A stretch of DNA of 64,000 nucleotides from positions 1 to 64,000 of the forward strand of contig NZ_FTOV01000015.1 of the NCBI RefSeq assembly GCF_900156825.1, in the 5' to 3' direction. The translations under genes and the position numbers were made by a program. The notes below the pieces were generated by a model. It saw only the letters and a list, made by a program, of their open reading frames with translations. It was not told where the DNA came from and searched no databases. Below are positions 7,032 to 16,056 of this stretch, piece after piece. Numbering within the stretch: the first letter of the stretch is position 1; every line of letters begins with the position of its first letter. The stretch comes from Chryseobacterium gambrini. Lineage in GTDB: Bacteria; Bacteroidota; Bacteroidia; Flavobacteriales; Weeksellaceae.

Positions 7032-8438
7032 TCAATCCTCCTTCGATTTCATATTCTTCCCATCCGAAATATGAAGCCTGCGGAAAATAAATCCGGAAAT
7101 GATCGTGAGAATTCCGACAGTAAGAAAAGTAAATCGGAAAGCGTTGTGGATTTCTCCGTGAATAAGATCGGTATTTTCAAAAATTTTAAGTACAATTAAT
7201 CCGAAAGCAATTCCGAATCCGATGGCAAGCTGTTGATTGACGGATATAAGTGAATTTCCGCTGCTGGTCTGAAAATTTCGAAGATCCGCAATAGAAATGG
7301 TATTCATCGAAGTAAACTGAATGGAATTAAAAAATCCCAAAATGGAAATAATAGGAATAAACCAATACAATGAGGTGTTGATATCGGGAATTGCCAGAAG
7401 ACAGATCAGCGTTCCGATAATAAAAGTATTCGTCATTAAAGTCTGTCGGTAACCAAAACGGTCTAAGATTTTTATCACATACGATTTTCCGAACATTGCG
7501 GTTAAAGCCATCGGAGCGATGATCCAGCCGGAAGTTACTGCCGATTGTTTATACGCAATCTGAATCATTAACGGTAAAAGTAACGGAACAGAGCTGATTC
7601 CTAATCTTGTGGCAAGATTTCCGACAATTCCCACTCTGAAAGTTCTTACCTGAAATAAATTTAAAGGAAAAATAGGGCTTTCATCACGTTTGGCGTGTCT
7701 GTAATAGTAGTAGAGACAAAGAAATCCTAGAATGAAAATAATTAGAACCGGTGTAGTATTCTGCATATCTCCGAAAAGTTCCAAAGCAATGGAAAGCAGG
7801 AGAGAGGCTGCTGCAAAGATCAAAAATCCTTTCAGATCAAAATCTACATCTTTGGATGTATAATTGGGCATGAATTTTATGCCTAAAACAATTCCCAGAA
7901 TTCCGATCGGGATGTTAATTAAAAAAATCCAGTGCCACGAAAGATAATCTACCATATAACCTCCCACCAAAGGACCGAGAACAGGACCAATTAATGCGGG
8001 AATAATGGCAAAGTTCATGGCTTTTAATAATTCGCTTTTATCGAACGTTTTAATTAAAGCTAATTTTCCGACAGGTGTCATTAAACTTCCTCCGACTCCC
8101 TGAATAACTCGCGAAATAACCAGATGAGTAAGATTTTGAGACATGGCACAAAACAGAGATCCCAAACTGAAAAGAATCAGGGAAAATATAAATACTTTTT
8201 TGGTTCCGAAACGGTCTGCCAGAAATCCGCTTGCCGGCATAAAAACAGCTAATGTAAGTACATAACTGATGATGGCGTTCTGCATATTCAGCGGAGATTC
8301 CTGAAGATCTTTTGCGATGGAAGGCAGGGAAGTATTCAGAATAGTGGAATCCAGCATCTGCATGAAGATAGCCGTTGCAAGAATCAGCGGCAGAATTTTT
8401 TTAACTGAATTTTGAGGCTGCGAAAGTGTTTCTGACAT
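7032..8438 (-). CDS. MFS transporter, DHA2 (EmrB/QacA-like) drug:proton antiporter
   Basis: 468 residues with about 14 predicted membrane segments. Motif A is visible as GFLADRFGTKKVF in the loop after the second segment, and the antiporter-type motif C region as GPVLGPLVGGYM; HWIFLINIPIGI is also typical of the DHA2 group. It should export hydrophobic toxic compounds at the inner membrane in exchange for protons. No TolC or EmrA partner lies beside it, so it would work alone or with distant partners. Downstream lies a repeat-filled gap instead of a simple terminator. Confidence 0.87.
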   Translation of the reverse strand: MSETLSQPQNSVKKILPLILATAIFMQMLDSTILNTSLPSIAKDLQESPLNMQNAIISYVLTLAVFMPASGFLADRFGTKKVFIFSLILFSLGSLFCAMSQNLTHLVISRVIQGVGGSLMTPVGKLALIKTFDKSELLKAMNFAIIPALIGPVLGPLVGGYMVDYLSWHWIFLINIPIGILGIVLGIKFMPNYTSKDVDFDLKGFLIFAAASLLLSIALELFGDMQNTTPVLIIFILGFLCLYYYYRHAKRDESPIFPLNLFQVRTFRVGIVGNLATRLGISSVPLLLPLMIQIAYKQSAVTSGWIIAPMALTAMFGKSYVIKILDRFGYRQTLMTNTFIIGTLICLLAIPDINTSLYWFIPIISILGFFNSIQFTSMNTISIADLRNFQTSSGNSLISVNQQLAIGFGIAFGLIVLKIFENTDLIHGEIHNAFRFTFLTVGILTIISGFIFRRLHISDGKNMKSKED

Positions 8439-8780
8439 GTGTTTTTACTGGAAAAGCTTCCAGATTTGTTGGTTCAAAAAAAATGAGAATGTAATTTTCA
8501 GAGCAATTTTTATTCCTTTTAATAAAGACACGATGTTAATCGATGGATTAAGCTGTTATTTCCACGAAGGAGAAATCTATTTGCTGCAATATTTTCCTGA
8601 TAATCCTTAACTGTTAGCTATTTTAAGTTTTTTTGATGATGTTATCAATAACGATATTTATAATATTCTATTTTCTTAAATTTTACGAGCAATTGTGAAT
8701 ATTCGTGCAAAAATTTGTGCCATTTATGTTAAAAATATTCCAACAAAAAAGTCCTGCGAAACTTCACAGGACTTTTTAAT
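8439..8780. other. intergenic region with a decayed dispersed repeat
   Basis: 342 bp between the divergent side of the MFS gene and the terminator at 8745-8777. Positions about 8558-8585 (TTTCCACGAAGGAGAAATCT) resemble, from memory, a common flavobacterial intergenic repeat, GTCATTTCGACGAAGGAGAAATCT. A 58-codon open frame starting at 8437 crosses this repeat and is not believed. The rest is AT-rich with no gene that I can see. Confidence 0.45.
8745..8777. terminator. bidirectional-looking terminator after the 8781-9593 gene
   Basis: AAAAAAGTCCTG and CAGGACTTTTT form a stem around an 8-10 nt loop, with T-runs on both strands. On the minus strand it follows the stop of the secreted protein gene by 4 bp. 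Confidence 0.85.
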
Positions 8781-9593
8781 TTATTTTCTTGGTTTTTCAA
8801 CCCCCTTCCATTCTTCGCCGGCTTTTCTGTACTGGCTTAATTCGAAAGTTTTGAAATCTTTTGTTTTGTATTCGATGTTGTCTGTGTTTTGCTCAAACGG
8901 CATGATGTAGTAGAAATCTGCATCTGTTCTGTCCGTTTTTGTCCCTTTTTTCACAGAAGGAACATATTTTGAGAATTTATAGCTTGGAAGATACTGCTTC
9001 ACTCTCGCATAGAACGCTTTATTTTCTTTCTCTTCAGGAATAATGTCTACGATATTGAAATCGTCTTTTTCTTTGTTGATCCAAAGATAATAGGTTTTAT
9101 CTTCTCCTGTATTTCTGTTGTTGGAGTTGAAAGCATAAAGCTCTTTCGGAACCAGTTCTTTGATCTTTTCTGCATCAACTTTTGTATAATACTGTCCTTT
9201 AGAAGGATCTACATACGTTTCCAGATTGTACATTAAAACAGAATTGTTATCCAGATTTTTGTTTTTGAAATACTGGTTTAAAGATAATTCTGCGGTTTCT
9301 CTAAGTTCTTTACCTCTTGCATCCAGTTTTTTAGTCGGATTCTGAGGATTCACTTTTTTTACAAATTCATATAAAACTTTCGGTTTTATATCTTTAAGGT
9401 GAGGATACGTTTTCAGCTGTTCCGCTTTTACCAGCCAGTAATATTGTTGGTAGAAGTCGTCTTTATCGCCATCTTTCACACTTTTATACACCATTGCCAG
9501 TTTTTTGGAGCTAAGATATTTACCATATTTTCCCTGTCCGAAAGCAAAAGTCATGGATAATAAAGCAAATAAGATAGTAATGTTTCTTCTCAT
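8781..9593 (-). CDS. secreted hypothetical protein
   Basis: 270 residues from the ATG at 9593, which puts a clean signal peptide at the N-terminus (MRRNITILFALLSMTFAFGQ, cleavage after about residue 20). A longer frame reaches 9623 but adds a hydrophilic tail before the signal peptide. The mature part is Lys/Tyr-rich with no motif I recognise. A -7-like element (complement of CAAATATA, 9621-9628) upstream also argues for the shorter start. It is a single-gene unit with a strong terminator 4 bp after the stop. Exported to the periplasm or beyond; function unknown. Confidence 0.7.
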   Translation of the reverse strand: MRRNITILFALLSMTFAFGQGKYGKYLSSKKLAMVYKSVKDGDKDDFYQQYYWLVKAEQLKTYPHLKDIKPKVLYEFVKKVNPQNPTKKLDARGKELRETAELSLNQYFKNKNLDNNSVLMYNLETYVDPSKGQYYTKVDAEKIKELVPKELYAFNSNNRNTGEDKTYYLWINKEKDDFNIVDIIPEEKENKAFYARVKQYLPSYKFSKYVPSVKKGTKTDRTDADFYYIMPFEQNTDNIEYKTKDFKTFELSQYRKAGEEWKGVEKPRK

Positions 9594-9691
9594 TTTTTTA
9601 TAATTGATATTTTCGTTTTCCAAATATAATTATTTATTAGATAATATATTTGATTAACGGTTAAATTCTGACAATATTATTAAGGTAAATG

Positions 9692-9721
9692 CAAAAGAAA
9701 ATCCTGTATTGCTACAGGATT
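9692..9721 (-). terminator. probable terminator downstream of asnB
   Basis: AATCCTGTA (9700-9708) pairs with TACAGGATT (9713-9721). On the minus strand the stem is followed by TTTCTTTT. It lies about 145 bp after the asnB stop; nothing coding lies between. Confidence 0.65.
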
Positions 9722-9865
9722 GATAAATTTTTATGTAAAGTTTAGATTTTTAGAGTTCAGGATTTCGTTTCAGAATGCTCATCTTCTATTTGTTAACTAA
9801 AAATAGGGAAGAATAAAAAATATCTCAAAAACTCAAAAAACGCTCACACTCTCATACTCCTGAAT

Positions 9866-11539
9866 CTATTCACCGTAAGAAGTTTCATGCACTTTTACCG
9901 CTCTTCCGCTCGGATCGTTCATGTTTTTGAATGCTTCATCCCATTCCAGTGCAATTGGCGTAGAACACGCAACCGAAGGAACCGAAGGAACTGTTGCAGC
10001 CGCAGTTTCACTTGGGAAATGCTCTTCAAAAATTGTTCTGTAACGGTATTCTTCCTTGTTTTGAGGCGTATTCAGCGGAAATCTGAATTTTGCATTTGTC
10101 ATCATTTCATCCGTTACTTCTTTTTCAGCAACGGCTTTTAAAGTATCGATCCATGAATAACCAACTCCATCCGAAAACTGCTCTTTCTGTCTCCAGACAA
10201 TAGATTCCGGAAGAATATCTTCGAAAGCTTTTCTCAGAACCCACTTTTCAATTTTTCCTTCGGCAGCACTTACCATTTTATCCTTTGGATTCACAGTCAT
10301 GGCAATATCCATAAATTCTTTGTCTAAGAAAGGAACGCGTCCTTCAATTCCCCAACTCATCAACGCTTTGTTGGCTCTTAAACAATCATACAGGTGAAGT
10401 TTTCCTAATTTTCTTACGGTTTCATCATGGAATTCTTTCGCATTCGGAGCTTTATGGAAGTATAAATAACCACCGAACAGTTCATCAGAACCTTCTCCGG
10501 AAAGCACCATTTTAATTCCCATCGATTTAATCACTCTAGCCAAAAGATACATCGGCGTAGAAGCTCTCACTGTCGTTACGTCATACGTTTCCAGATGATA
10601 AATAACATCACGAACCGCATCCAGACCTTCCTGAACGGTAAAATTAACTTCATGGTGAACCGAACCGATGTGTTCTGCTGCTTTCTGAGCTGCTGCCAAA
10701 TCCGGCGATCCTACCAAACCGACTGCAAAACTGTGTAATCTCGGATACCACGCTTCCTGTGTATCTCCGCTTTCCACTCTCTGTCTTGCAAATTTTGCCG
10801 TAATCGCAGAAATTACGGAAGAATCTAATCCGCCTGAAAGCAAAACTCCGTAAGGAACGTCGCTCATCAATTGTCTGTGAACCGCATCTTCCAGTCCTTT
10901 TCTTAATTTCTCAATATCCGTTTTGTTATCTTTTACAGCATCAAAGCTTTCCCAGTCTCTTTTGTACCACTGCTGAAGTTCGCTTCCGTCTTTGCTGTAC
11001 ACCAGATGTCCCGGTAAAAAAGTCTCAATAGTTTTGCAGACTCCTTCTAGCGCTTTTAGTTCTGAAGCAACGTAATAGTTTCCGTTCTTATCCCAACCGT
11101 GATATAGAGGACAGATTCCCATGTGATCGCGTGCAATGAGATACACATCATTTTCTGTGTCATATAAAGAAAAGGCAAAAATTCCGTTTAATTTTTCAAC
11201 AAAATCTTTTCCGTATTTTTGATATAAAGCTAAAATAACCTCACAGTCTGACTGTGTCTGAAATTCATAATCAGGAAATTCTTCTTTCAGCTCTCTGTGA
11301 TTGTAGATTTCACCGTTCACGGCAAGAACTATTTTTCCGTCTTTGGTAAATAATGGCTGTTTTCCGGAGGTAGGATCCACGATGGCAAGTCTTTCATGAG
11401 AGAAAACCACTTTGTCATTCTGGAACACTCCGCTCCAGTCCGGACCGCGGTGACGAATTTTTTTAGACATTTCAAGAACCTGAGGTCTTAATATTTCGGT
11501 TTTTTGTTTGGCGTCAAACAAACATACAATTCCACACAT
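9866..11539 (-). CDS. asnB: asparagine synthetase B (glutamine-hydrolysing)
   Basis: 557 residues, the length of AsnB. Cys2 in MCGIVCLFD is the class II amidotransferase nucleophile after Met removal. HRGPD near residue 30 and NGEIYNH near residue 75 belong to the glutaminase site, and LSGGLDSSV near residue 235 is the ATP pyrophosphatase loop of the synthetase domain. It makes asparagine from aspartate, glutamine and ATP in the cytoplasm. The start is fixed by the need for Cys at position 2. It is flanked by large AT-rich gaps and appears monocistronic, with its own promoter at 11561-11595. Confidence 0.95.
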   Translation of the reverse strand: MCGIVCLFDAKQKTEILRPQVLEMSKKIRHRGPDWSGVFQNDKVVFSHERLAIVDPTSGKQPLFTKDGKIVLAVNGEIYNHRELKEEFPDYEFQTQSDCEVILALYQKYGKDFVEKLNGIFAFSLYDTENDVYLIARDHMGICPLYHGWDKNGNYYVASELKALEGVCKTIETFLPGHLVYSKDGSELQQWYKRDWESFDAVKDNKTDIEKLRKGLEDAVHRQLMSDVPYGVLLSGGLDSSVISAITAKFARQRVESGDTQEAWYPRLHSFAVGLVGSPDLAAAQKAAEHIGSVHHEVNFTVQEGLDAVRDVIYHLETYDVTTVRASTPMYLLARVIKSMGIKMVLSGEGSDELFGGYLYFHKAPNAKEFHDETVRKLGKLHLYDCLRANKALMSWGIEGRVPFLDKEFMDIAMTVNPKDKMVSAAEGKIEKWVLRKAFEDILPESIVWRQKEQFSDGVGYSWIDTLKAVAEKEVTDEMMTNAKFRFPLNTPQNKEEYRYRTIFEEHFPSETAAATVPSVPSVACSTPIALEWDEAFKNMNDPSGRAVKVHETSYGE

Positions 11540-11861
11540 TTTTTTTCATTTAATTTGAAACAAAAGTAGAATAGTGGTTTAAAAATAACAACAAAAAAAT
11601 TAAATAAGTTAATTTTTTTAATTAATTAATTTAAAATGAAGTAAAAATTTAATTATTTTAAATTAAAAATATGATTTTAGTTGATTTTTTTAACTCAGAT
11701 CTCTAATTTATTCATTACATACGAAATTATTATGAGATATTTCTTAATGTATGGTAATTTATTCTACAAATTTTAACCCTTACTTTGTGGCTCGAAATAA
11801 TTTTTTTTCATCATTTGTGTTTTTACCTTCTTGCAATTCAGTTTGCGAGAAGGTTTTGTTT
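11540..11861. other. AT-rich intergenic region between asnB and the PNGase F-like gene
   Basis: 322 bp, very AT-rich (runs of TTAATTAATTAATTTAAAA around 11617-11640). It holds the asnB promoter at its left end and a hairpin at about 11825-11853 (ACCTTCTTGCAA/TTTGCGAGAAGGT) followed on the plus strand by TTTTGTTTTTATT. No gene is visible. Confidence 0.6.
11561..11595 (-). promoter_or_regulatory. promoter of asnB
   Basis: Minus-strand -7 element TACTTTTG (complement of 11561-11568) with a TTTG/GTTG-like -33 element 20-23 nt further upstream (11589-11595). It lies 22 bp before the asnB ATG and fits the Bacteroidota pattern TTTG...TANNTTTG. Confidence 0.5.
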
Positions 11862-13526
11862 TTATTCGGAACCTAACAGAACTCCTGAAACGTTCCACGA
11901 ACTGAAGCTCGTTCCTTCAGTCGGACCCTGCGGAATTTTTACCTGAATGGTATGTTTTCCGGCTTTTAAATCTCCAAGCTGTATGAAATTTGGATTGGTA
12001 ACGGTTCCGGGGCACCAGTTTGATCTGCTGAGATCGGATGAAGAAAGTCCGTCCGGAAAATTTCCTGAAGCCGGATTATAAAGACGATAAGATCCGCAGT
12101 CGGTTCTCCATGGCACGAAAGAAAAAGTCATTTTTCCGTCTAAAAAGATCGAGTTGGCTTTTGGTACAAATTCATCGCCGTTTTCCCAGCCTCCATGACC
12201 GGTAGTTGTATATTTCAACTGGGCATTTTTTAGATCCTTTTTTAAAGTAAACTCTACAAACAGTCCTTTATCATTATTAAACATGGTAGAATAATCCTGT
12301 CCTGCCATTTCCATAATGTTCAGAGTGTTGAATAAAGGAATAACCGTATTATTTTTATAAATGGTCTGATCGCTTTTGTGAATGGTGATTTCCAGACTTA
12401 CTTTATGACCACCTTTATCGTAATTTCCGATGAATGTTCCGATCCATAATTCTTTTTCAGAAAGAGAAGGTTTGAGATCTGTAATATCTTCACGATACGG
12501 ACTGATGGTCTGCCAGTTTTTATCTTTTAACTGAATATGATTGAACTTATTGATCCCGAACGCCGTGAAAAATCTCATCATTTCTACTGCAGGATTGTAA
12601 TTTTCCGTTGCTGTAATTCCGTAATATTGTTTTCCGTTTCCGTTTTCATAAACAGGAAGTGTCTTTACGCCTTTTTCCAGTCCGTCTAAAAACGACTGAG
12701 ATTTGTCCTGTGGTACAAAAAATACGGTTCCTGTTCTGTCGTACGCATCGCCGTTGGATTGTTGTTTTAATTCAACAAAAATATTTTCGCCCTCGGAAAT
12801 TTTAGGGAACTTAATTTTTTTCATAATAATGGTTCCGTTGGCGAATCTTTTTATGTTTTCATCAGATTTAGATTCATCTGAAAAATTAATGGTTTCATGA
12901 TCAAAAACTTTTAGGGTAGTGAATCTGCTTTTCCACAAAAGATCTCTGTAACCTAACTGATCGGTTGAATTAATTGATCCTTTCAGAATAGCATCAATGT
13001 TAGTTTTCTTAACTTTTTTAATCGCTTGAGCGATGATCAGAGAGTTTTTATTTCTTTCAATTTCCAGAACAAAACCCAGATTTTGCCCGATTACAGAAGG
13101 TCCTCCCTGAATTTTCAGATCGTTGGTATACCAGACTTCAATGGTATTGGAATTGATTTTGGTAACTGCCTTTTTGCATGCGTAGCCTAAAATTTTCTTG
13201 GTTTCATTGGTGAATTCAAAAGTCTGTTTTGCCACAGATTCTTTGTCTGAAGTTGAAATGATTTCGTCAGATTTTAAAAACGCATAAGAAATCACCGTAT
13301 TCATCGGTTTTTCAATTTTCGTAATTTCGAAAGGGAAATCTGCTTTTTGTTCTCTGATTTTGTTATTCAGGATAAAATTTCCCTTTTCATTTGCCCAGAC
13401 TAAAGTGGGAGACTGTTCCGTTAAAACTTTTCCGTTGGATGAACTGAGGTACTGTACTTCGTACGTCTGTGCAAAAGATAAACAGCATAAAAAAGTAAAG
13501 AAGCTTACTAAAATTCTTAGATGCAT
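11862..13526 (-). CDS. secreted GLPGLI-like / peptide-N-glycosidase F-like protein
   Basis: 554 residues from the ATG at 13526, with a signal peptide (MHLRILVSFFTFLCCLSFAQ). Residues about 20-190 resemble the GLPGLI family, including ILGYACKKA and EVWYT. The rest aligns by eye with PNGase F, which removes N-glycans from glycoproteins. GDAYDRTGTVFF (Asp263) corresponds to the catalytic Asp60 region, GHGGWENGDEF (Glu452) to the Glu206 region, and NWCPG is shared. The counterpart of Glu118 appears to be Gly (WIGTF). The gene is monocistronic. It is probably a periplasmic or secreted glycosidase or a non-catalytic relative. A -7 element at 13545-13552 supports the shorter start. Confidence 0.78.
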   Translation of the reverse strand: MHLRILVSFFTFLCCLSFAQTYEVQYLSSSNGKVLTEQSPTLVWANEKGNFILNNKIREQKADFPFEITKIEKPMNTVISYAFLKSDEIISTSDKESVAKQTFEFTNETKKILGYACKKAVTKINSNTIEVWYTNDLKIQGGPSVIGQNLGFVLEIERNKNSLIIAQAIKKVKKTNIDAILKGSINSTDQLGYRDLLWKSRFTTLKVFDHETINFSDESKSDENIKRFANGTIIMKKIKFPKISEGENIFVELKQQSNGDAYDRTGTVFFVPQDKSQSFLDGLEKGVKTLPVYENGNGKQYYGITATENYNPAVEMMRFFTAFGINKFNHIQLKDKNWQTISPYREDITDLKPSLSEKELWIGTFIGNYDKGGHKVSLEITIHKSDQTIYKNNTVIPLFNTLNIMEMAGQDYSTMFNNDKGLFVEFTLKKDLKNAQLKYTTTGHGGWENGDEFVPKANSIFLDGKMTFSFVPWRTDCGSYRLYNPASGNFPDGLSSSDLSRSNWCPGTVTNPNFIQLGDLKAGKHTIQVKIPQGPTEGTSFSSWNVSGVLLGSE

Positions 13527-13544
13527 AATTTGAAATGGTTTTAG

Positions 13545-13552
13545 CAAAGATA
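13545..13552 (-). promoter_or_regulatory. -7 promoter element of the PNGase F-like gene
   Basis: The complement of CAAAGATA reads TATCTTTG, an exact TANNTTTG. It lies 18 bp upstream of the ATG at 13526 but overlaps the alternative ATG region at 13547, so it decides for the shorter start. A CAAA at 13580-13583 is too far (27 nt) to be a good -33 element. Confidence 0.45.
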
Positions 13553-13993
13553 ATTCTTTAGAAATTCATTTTTTAACCACAAAAGCTACAAAAGATTAGC
13601 AGAATTCTTATTTAACCTGACTTTGGGGTAAATCTTCTTAACCGCAAGGATTAAACAAAGAGATTTAATTATCAAAAATTCAGCTTTTAAGATATACAAA
13701 GGCGTAAAACTTATCAAAGTAATACCATTTTTGTCTTTTTTAAATAAACGAAGTGTCTTTGTTTAGCTTACCAACTTTCAATAAGTAAAAAAATCTTTTG
13801 TTTTTCTCTGTGATAAATTAATATGATGCTATAAGCCAATTATTTAAATTTATTTCTTATCCCGAACTGAAGTTGTTTAAGTTACTTGACAGAGATGAAA
13901 AAGACCACAACAGTTTTTAAACATCTTTGATTTTTATTCTTTTGAGAACGTTAAAAATCTCGTTACAATTGTCTTTTGTAATGAAGAGTATAA

Positions 13994-14024
13994 CAAAAAA
14001 AACTACCCTGAAAAGAGTAGTTTT
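13994..14024 (-). terminator. terminator of the RsmB-like gene
   Basis: AAAACTAC and GTAGTTTT arms (13999-14024). On the minus strand the stem is followed by an eight-T run. It starts 23 bp after the gene's stop codon. Confidence 0.85.
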
Positions 14025-14047
14025 GTTCATTATATAAAGAATGTTTT

Positions 14048-15253
14048 TTAAGAAACTCTTTCAATTAAAGCCATATAGAATCCGTCATAGCCTTCACTTG
14101 GCATTACTTTTTCGTCTTTAATCATTTTAAAGTTCGGATTGTTTCTGATGAATTCATCAACCTGCAAATTATTTTCAGAAGGTAGAATAGAACACGTTGC
14201 GTACACCATTTTTCCTCCTTTTTTAAGCATTTTAGAATAATCCTGAAGAATCTGCTGCTGTTCAATTTTAATTCTGTCGATAAAAGCCTGATCGATTTTC
14301 CATTTGCTGTCCGGATTTCTTTTTAAAACGCCCAAACCTGAACATGGAGCATCGATCAATAATCGGTCTGCTTTTTCATGAAGTCTTTTGATTACTTTAT
14401 TATCAGAAATCATGCGGGTTTCAATGTTGTGCGCTCCGGCTCTTTTTGCACGTCTTTTCAGTTCGGCAAGTTTCCATTCGAAAATATCCAGTGCGATGAT
14501 CTGTCCTTTATTCTGCATCAAAGCGGCTAAGTGAAGCGTTTTTCCTCCTGCACCTGCACAAGCATCTACAACTCTCTGTCCTTCCTTTACATCAAGGAAA
14601 TACCCGATTTTTTGAGATGATGCATCCTGAACTTCAAACAATCCTTCTTTAAAAGCAGTCGTCAGGAAAACATTCTTTTTTTCCTCCAATTGTACTGCAT
14701 CCGGATAATTTTTAATAGGATAAGAAACGATGTTTTCATCAGAAAGATCAGAGATAAGCTCTTTCGTTGTTGTTCTCAGAGAATTTGCTCTTAAAACCGT
14801 CGGAGCCTGCTCGTTTAAAGCATACATTTCTTTTTCCCACTTTTCACCGAGTTCTTTTTCTAAAGTTTCGGCAAGCCATTCCGGAATAGAATGCTCGATT
14901 GCTTTTGTAGGAACGGTTCCTTTTTTCAGTTTGGTAAGAATGTCGGCGATTTTTATACCGTCGAATTCTTCAAATTTTTTATAGTTCGTTTTGCTCCAAA
15001 GAAGATAAGCAATGATTAATTTATAAATATTGTTGGGCTTTACACCTTCCCCCATGTAATATTCAAGGCGTTTTTTCCAACGGATGATGTTATAGAAAAT
15101 CTCAGAAACCACTGCTCTGTCCTGGCTTCCCCATTTTTTATTCGCTTTCAAAAGTCTTTCGATTACTTTATCGGCGTATTTATTTTTTTCGAAAAATGTT
15201 TCCTGCAAAGCATCGTGAATTCCGATTGCCAGGTTTCTGTGTATCAATTCCAT
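14048..15253 (-). CDS. RsmB/NOP2-family rRNA (cytosine-C5) methyltransferase
   Basis: 401 residues: an N-terminal NusB-like helical region (about 1-130) and a Rossmann methyltransferase domain. The SAM-binding motif I is DACAGAGGKTLHLA. The two cysteines of the m5C mechanism are in DAPCSGLGVLKR and YATCSILPSENN. The motif order and size are those of RsmB, which methylates a cytosine of 16S rRNA; other members act on 23S rRNA or tRNA, so the exact target is inferred. It acts in the cytoplasm. A -7-like element (complement of CAAAAGTA, 15282-15289) lies 28 bp upstream. Confidence 0.88.
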   Translation of the reverse strand: MELIHRNLAIGIHDALQETFFEKNKYADKVIERLLKANKKWGSQDRAVVSEIFYNIIRWKKRLEYYMGEGVKPNNIYKLIIAYLLWSKTNYKKFEEFDGIKIADILTKLKKGTVPTKAIEHSIPEWLAETLEKELGEKWEKEMYALNEQAPTVLRANSLRTTTKELISDLSDENIVSYPIKNYPDAVQLEEKKNVFLTTAFKEGLFEVQDASSQKIGYFLDVKEGQRVVDACAGAGGKTLHLAALMQNKGQIIALDIFEWKLAELKRRAKRAGAHNIETRMISDNKVIKRLHEKADRLLIDAPCSGLGVLKRNPDSKWKIDQAFIDRIKIEQQQILQDYSKMLKKGGKMVYATCSILPSENNLQVDEFIRNNPNFKMIKDEKVMPSEGYDGFYMALIERVS

Positions 15254-15322
15254 AAAATTGGGTTCTGCTATTTTGAATCTGCAAAAGTACGAATTTCTGC
15301 TGAGAATTTCTGTCTCAAAATT

Positions 15323-15655
15323 TTAGTCTGTGAATTCAAAATTTTGCTTTGGGCTTTCTCTGTGGTTAGAAAAATAGAAAAACAACTGAATAACAACCAA
15401 GACAACGATCATGATAAGCTGCGAATTGGCTTTATCTGATCTTTCTTTGTTGATTTTCTGATATTTGTAAATCTGGGATTTTGAATATTCTTTAGATTCA
15501 TTTAAATTTTGAAAACTGTCGACTTGGGAAATTTCTTCATCAACAAATGTCATTGTGTAATTAGGAATTAAGTCAACCTCATTAAATATCTGAACAAATA
15601 ACCTGAAAAACAGGACTAAAGAAATAAAAATTAAAAATCTACGTGTATATCTCAT
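15323..15655 (-). CDS. hypothetical two-helix membrane protein
   Basis: 110 residues with one hydrophobic segment at about 8-24 (FLIFISLVLFFRLFVQIF) and a second at about 80-96 (LIMIVVLVVIQLFFYF). They bracket a polar loop of about 55 residues that, by the positive-inside rule, may face the periplasm. No recognised domain. It lies upstream of the methylase gene with a 69-bp gap and divergent from yjdM. Codon use is ordinary for the window, so I take it as a real gene. Confidence 0.55.
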   Translation of the reverse strand: MRYTRRFLIFISLVLFFRLFVQIFNEVDLIPNYTMTFVDEEISQVDSFQNLNESKEYSKSQIYKYQKINKERSDKANSQLIMIVVLVVIQLFFYFSNHRESPKQNFEFTD

Positions 15656-15711
15656 GTTATTAAATTTTAATTGAAGATATTAAAAAATTAACTTTGCAAA
15701 AAATTAAAAAT

Positions 15712-16056
15712 ATGAGTGATACTGTACTTTGTCCGAAATGCAGCTCCGAGTTTACTTATCCGAGCGATAATATGATGGTTTGTTCCCAGTGTTTCTACGA
15801 ATGGAATCCCGAAGAAGAAAGCGCAGATGCATCAAATTCAGGGAAAATCTTAGATTCTAACGGAAACGAACTTCAGGATGGAGATTCTGTGGTGGTTATT
15901 AAAGATCTTCCCGTAAAAGGTGCTCCAAAACCTGTAAAAGCTGGAACAAAAGTTAAAAATATCCGTCTGAGACCGGACAGCGATCATAATATCGACTGTA
16001 AAATCGATGGTTTCGGTTCTATGGCACTGAAATCTGAATTTGTGAAAAAAGCTTAG
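15712..16056 (+). CDS. yjdM: YjdM/PhnA-type zinc ribbon protein
   Basis: 114 residues from the ATG at 15712, matching the family length; an in-frame upstream ATG at 15694 would add six residues not seen in the family. The N-terminal zinc ribbon is LCPKCSSEF...VCSQCFYEW (Cys-x2-Cys twice). The C-terminal beta domain has the family's DSNGNELQDGDSVVVIKDL and KVKNIRL segments. Although first named from the E. coli phosphonate region (phnA), no phosphonate gene is near and the true role of this family is unclear. It is cytoplasmic and monocistronic. Confidence 0.9.
   Translation: MSDTVLCPKCSSEFTYPSDNMMVCSQCFYEWNPEEESADASNSGKILDSNGNELQDGDSVVVIKDLPVKGAPKPVKAGTKVKNIRLRPDSDHNIDCKIDGFGSMALKSEFVKKA

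Larger units (their letters stand above)
13527..14047. repeat. intergenic repeat region sharing a core with the 54.6-55.0 kb repeats
   Basis: 521 bp without a gene. Positions 13900-13944 match the complement of 54639-54686 with about three mismatches in 46 bases, and the opposite end (13573-13598) has the same TTAACCACAAAAG terminus with a second octamer TACAAAAG. Traces of the same words (TTAACCGCAAGG near 13639, CTTTTGT near 13794) suggest nested or decayed copies. The last 50 bp hold the terminator of the rRNA methylase gene. Confidence 0.65.

Noticed and set aside
8437..8613. 58-codon open frame starting at ATG 8437 on the plus strand
   Set aside because: It overlaps the MFS start codon and crosses the decayed CGAAGGAGAAATCT repeat; the peptide is rich in Cys, Trp and Phe and unlike the window's proteins.
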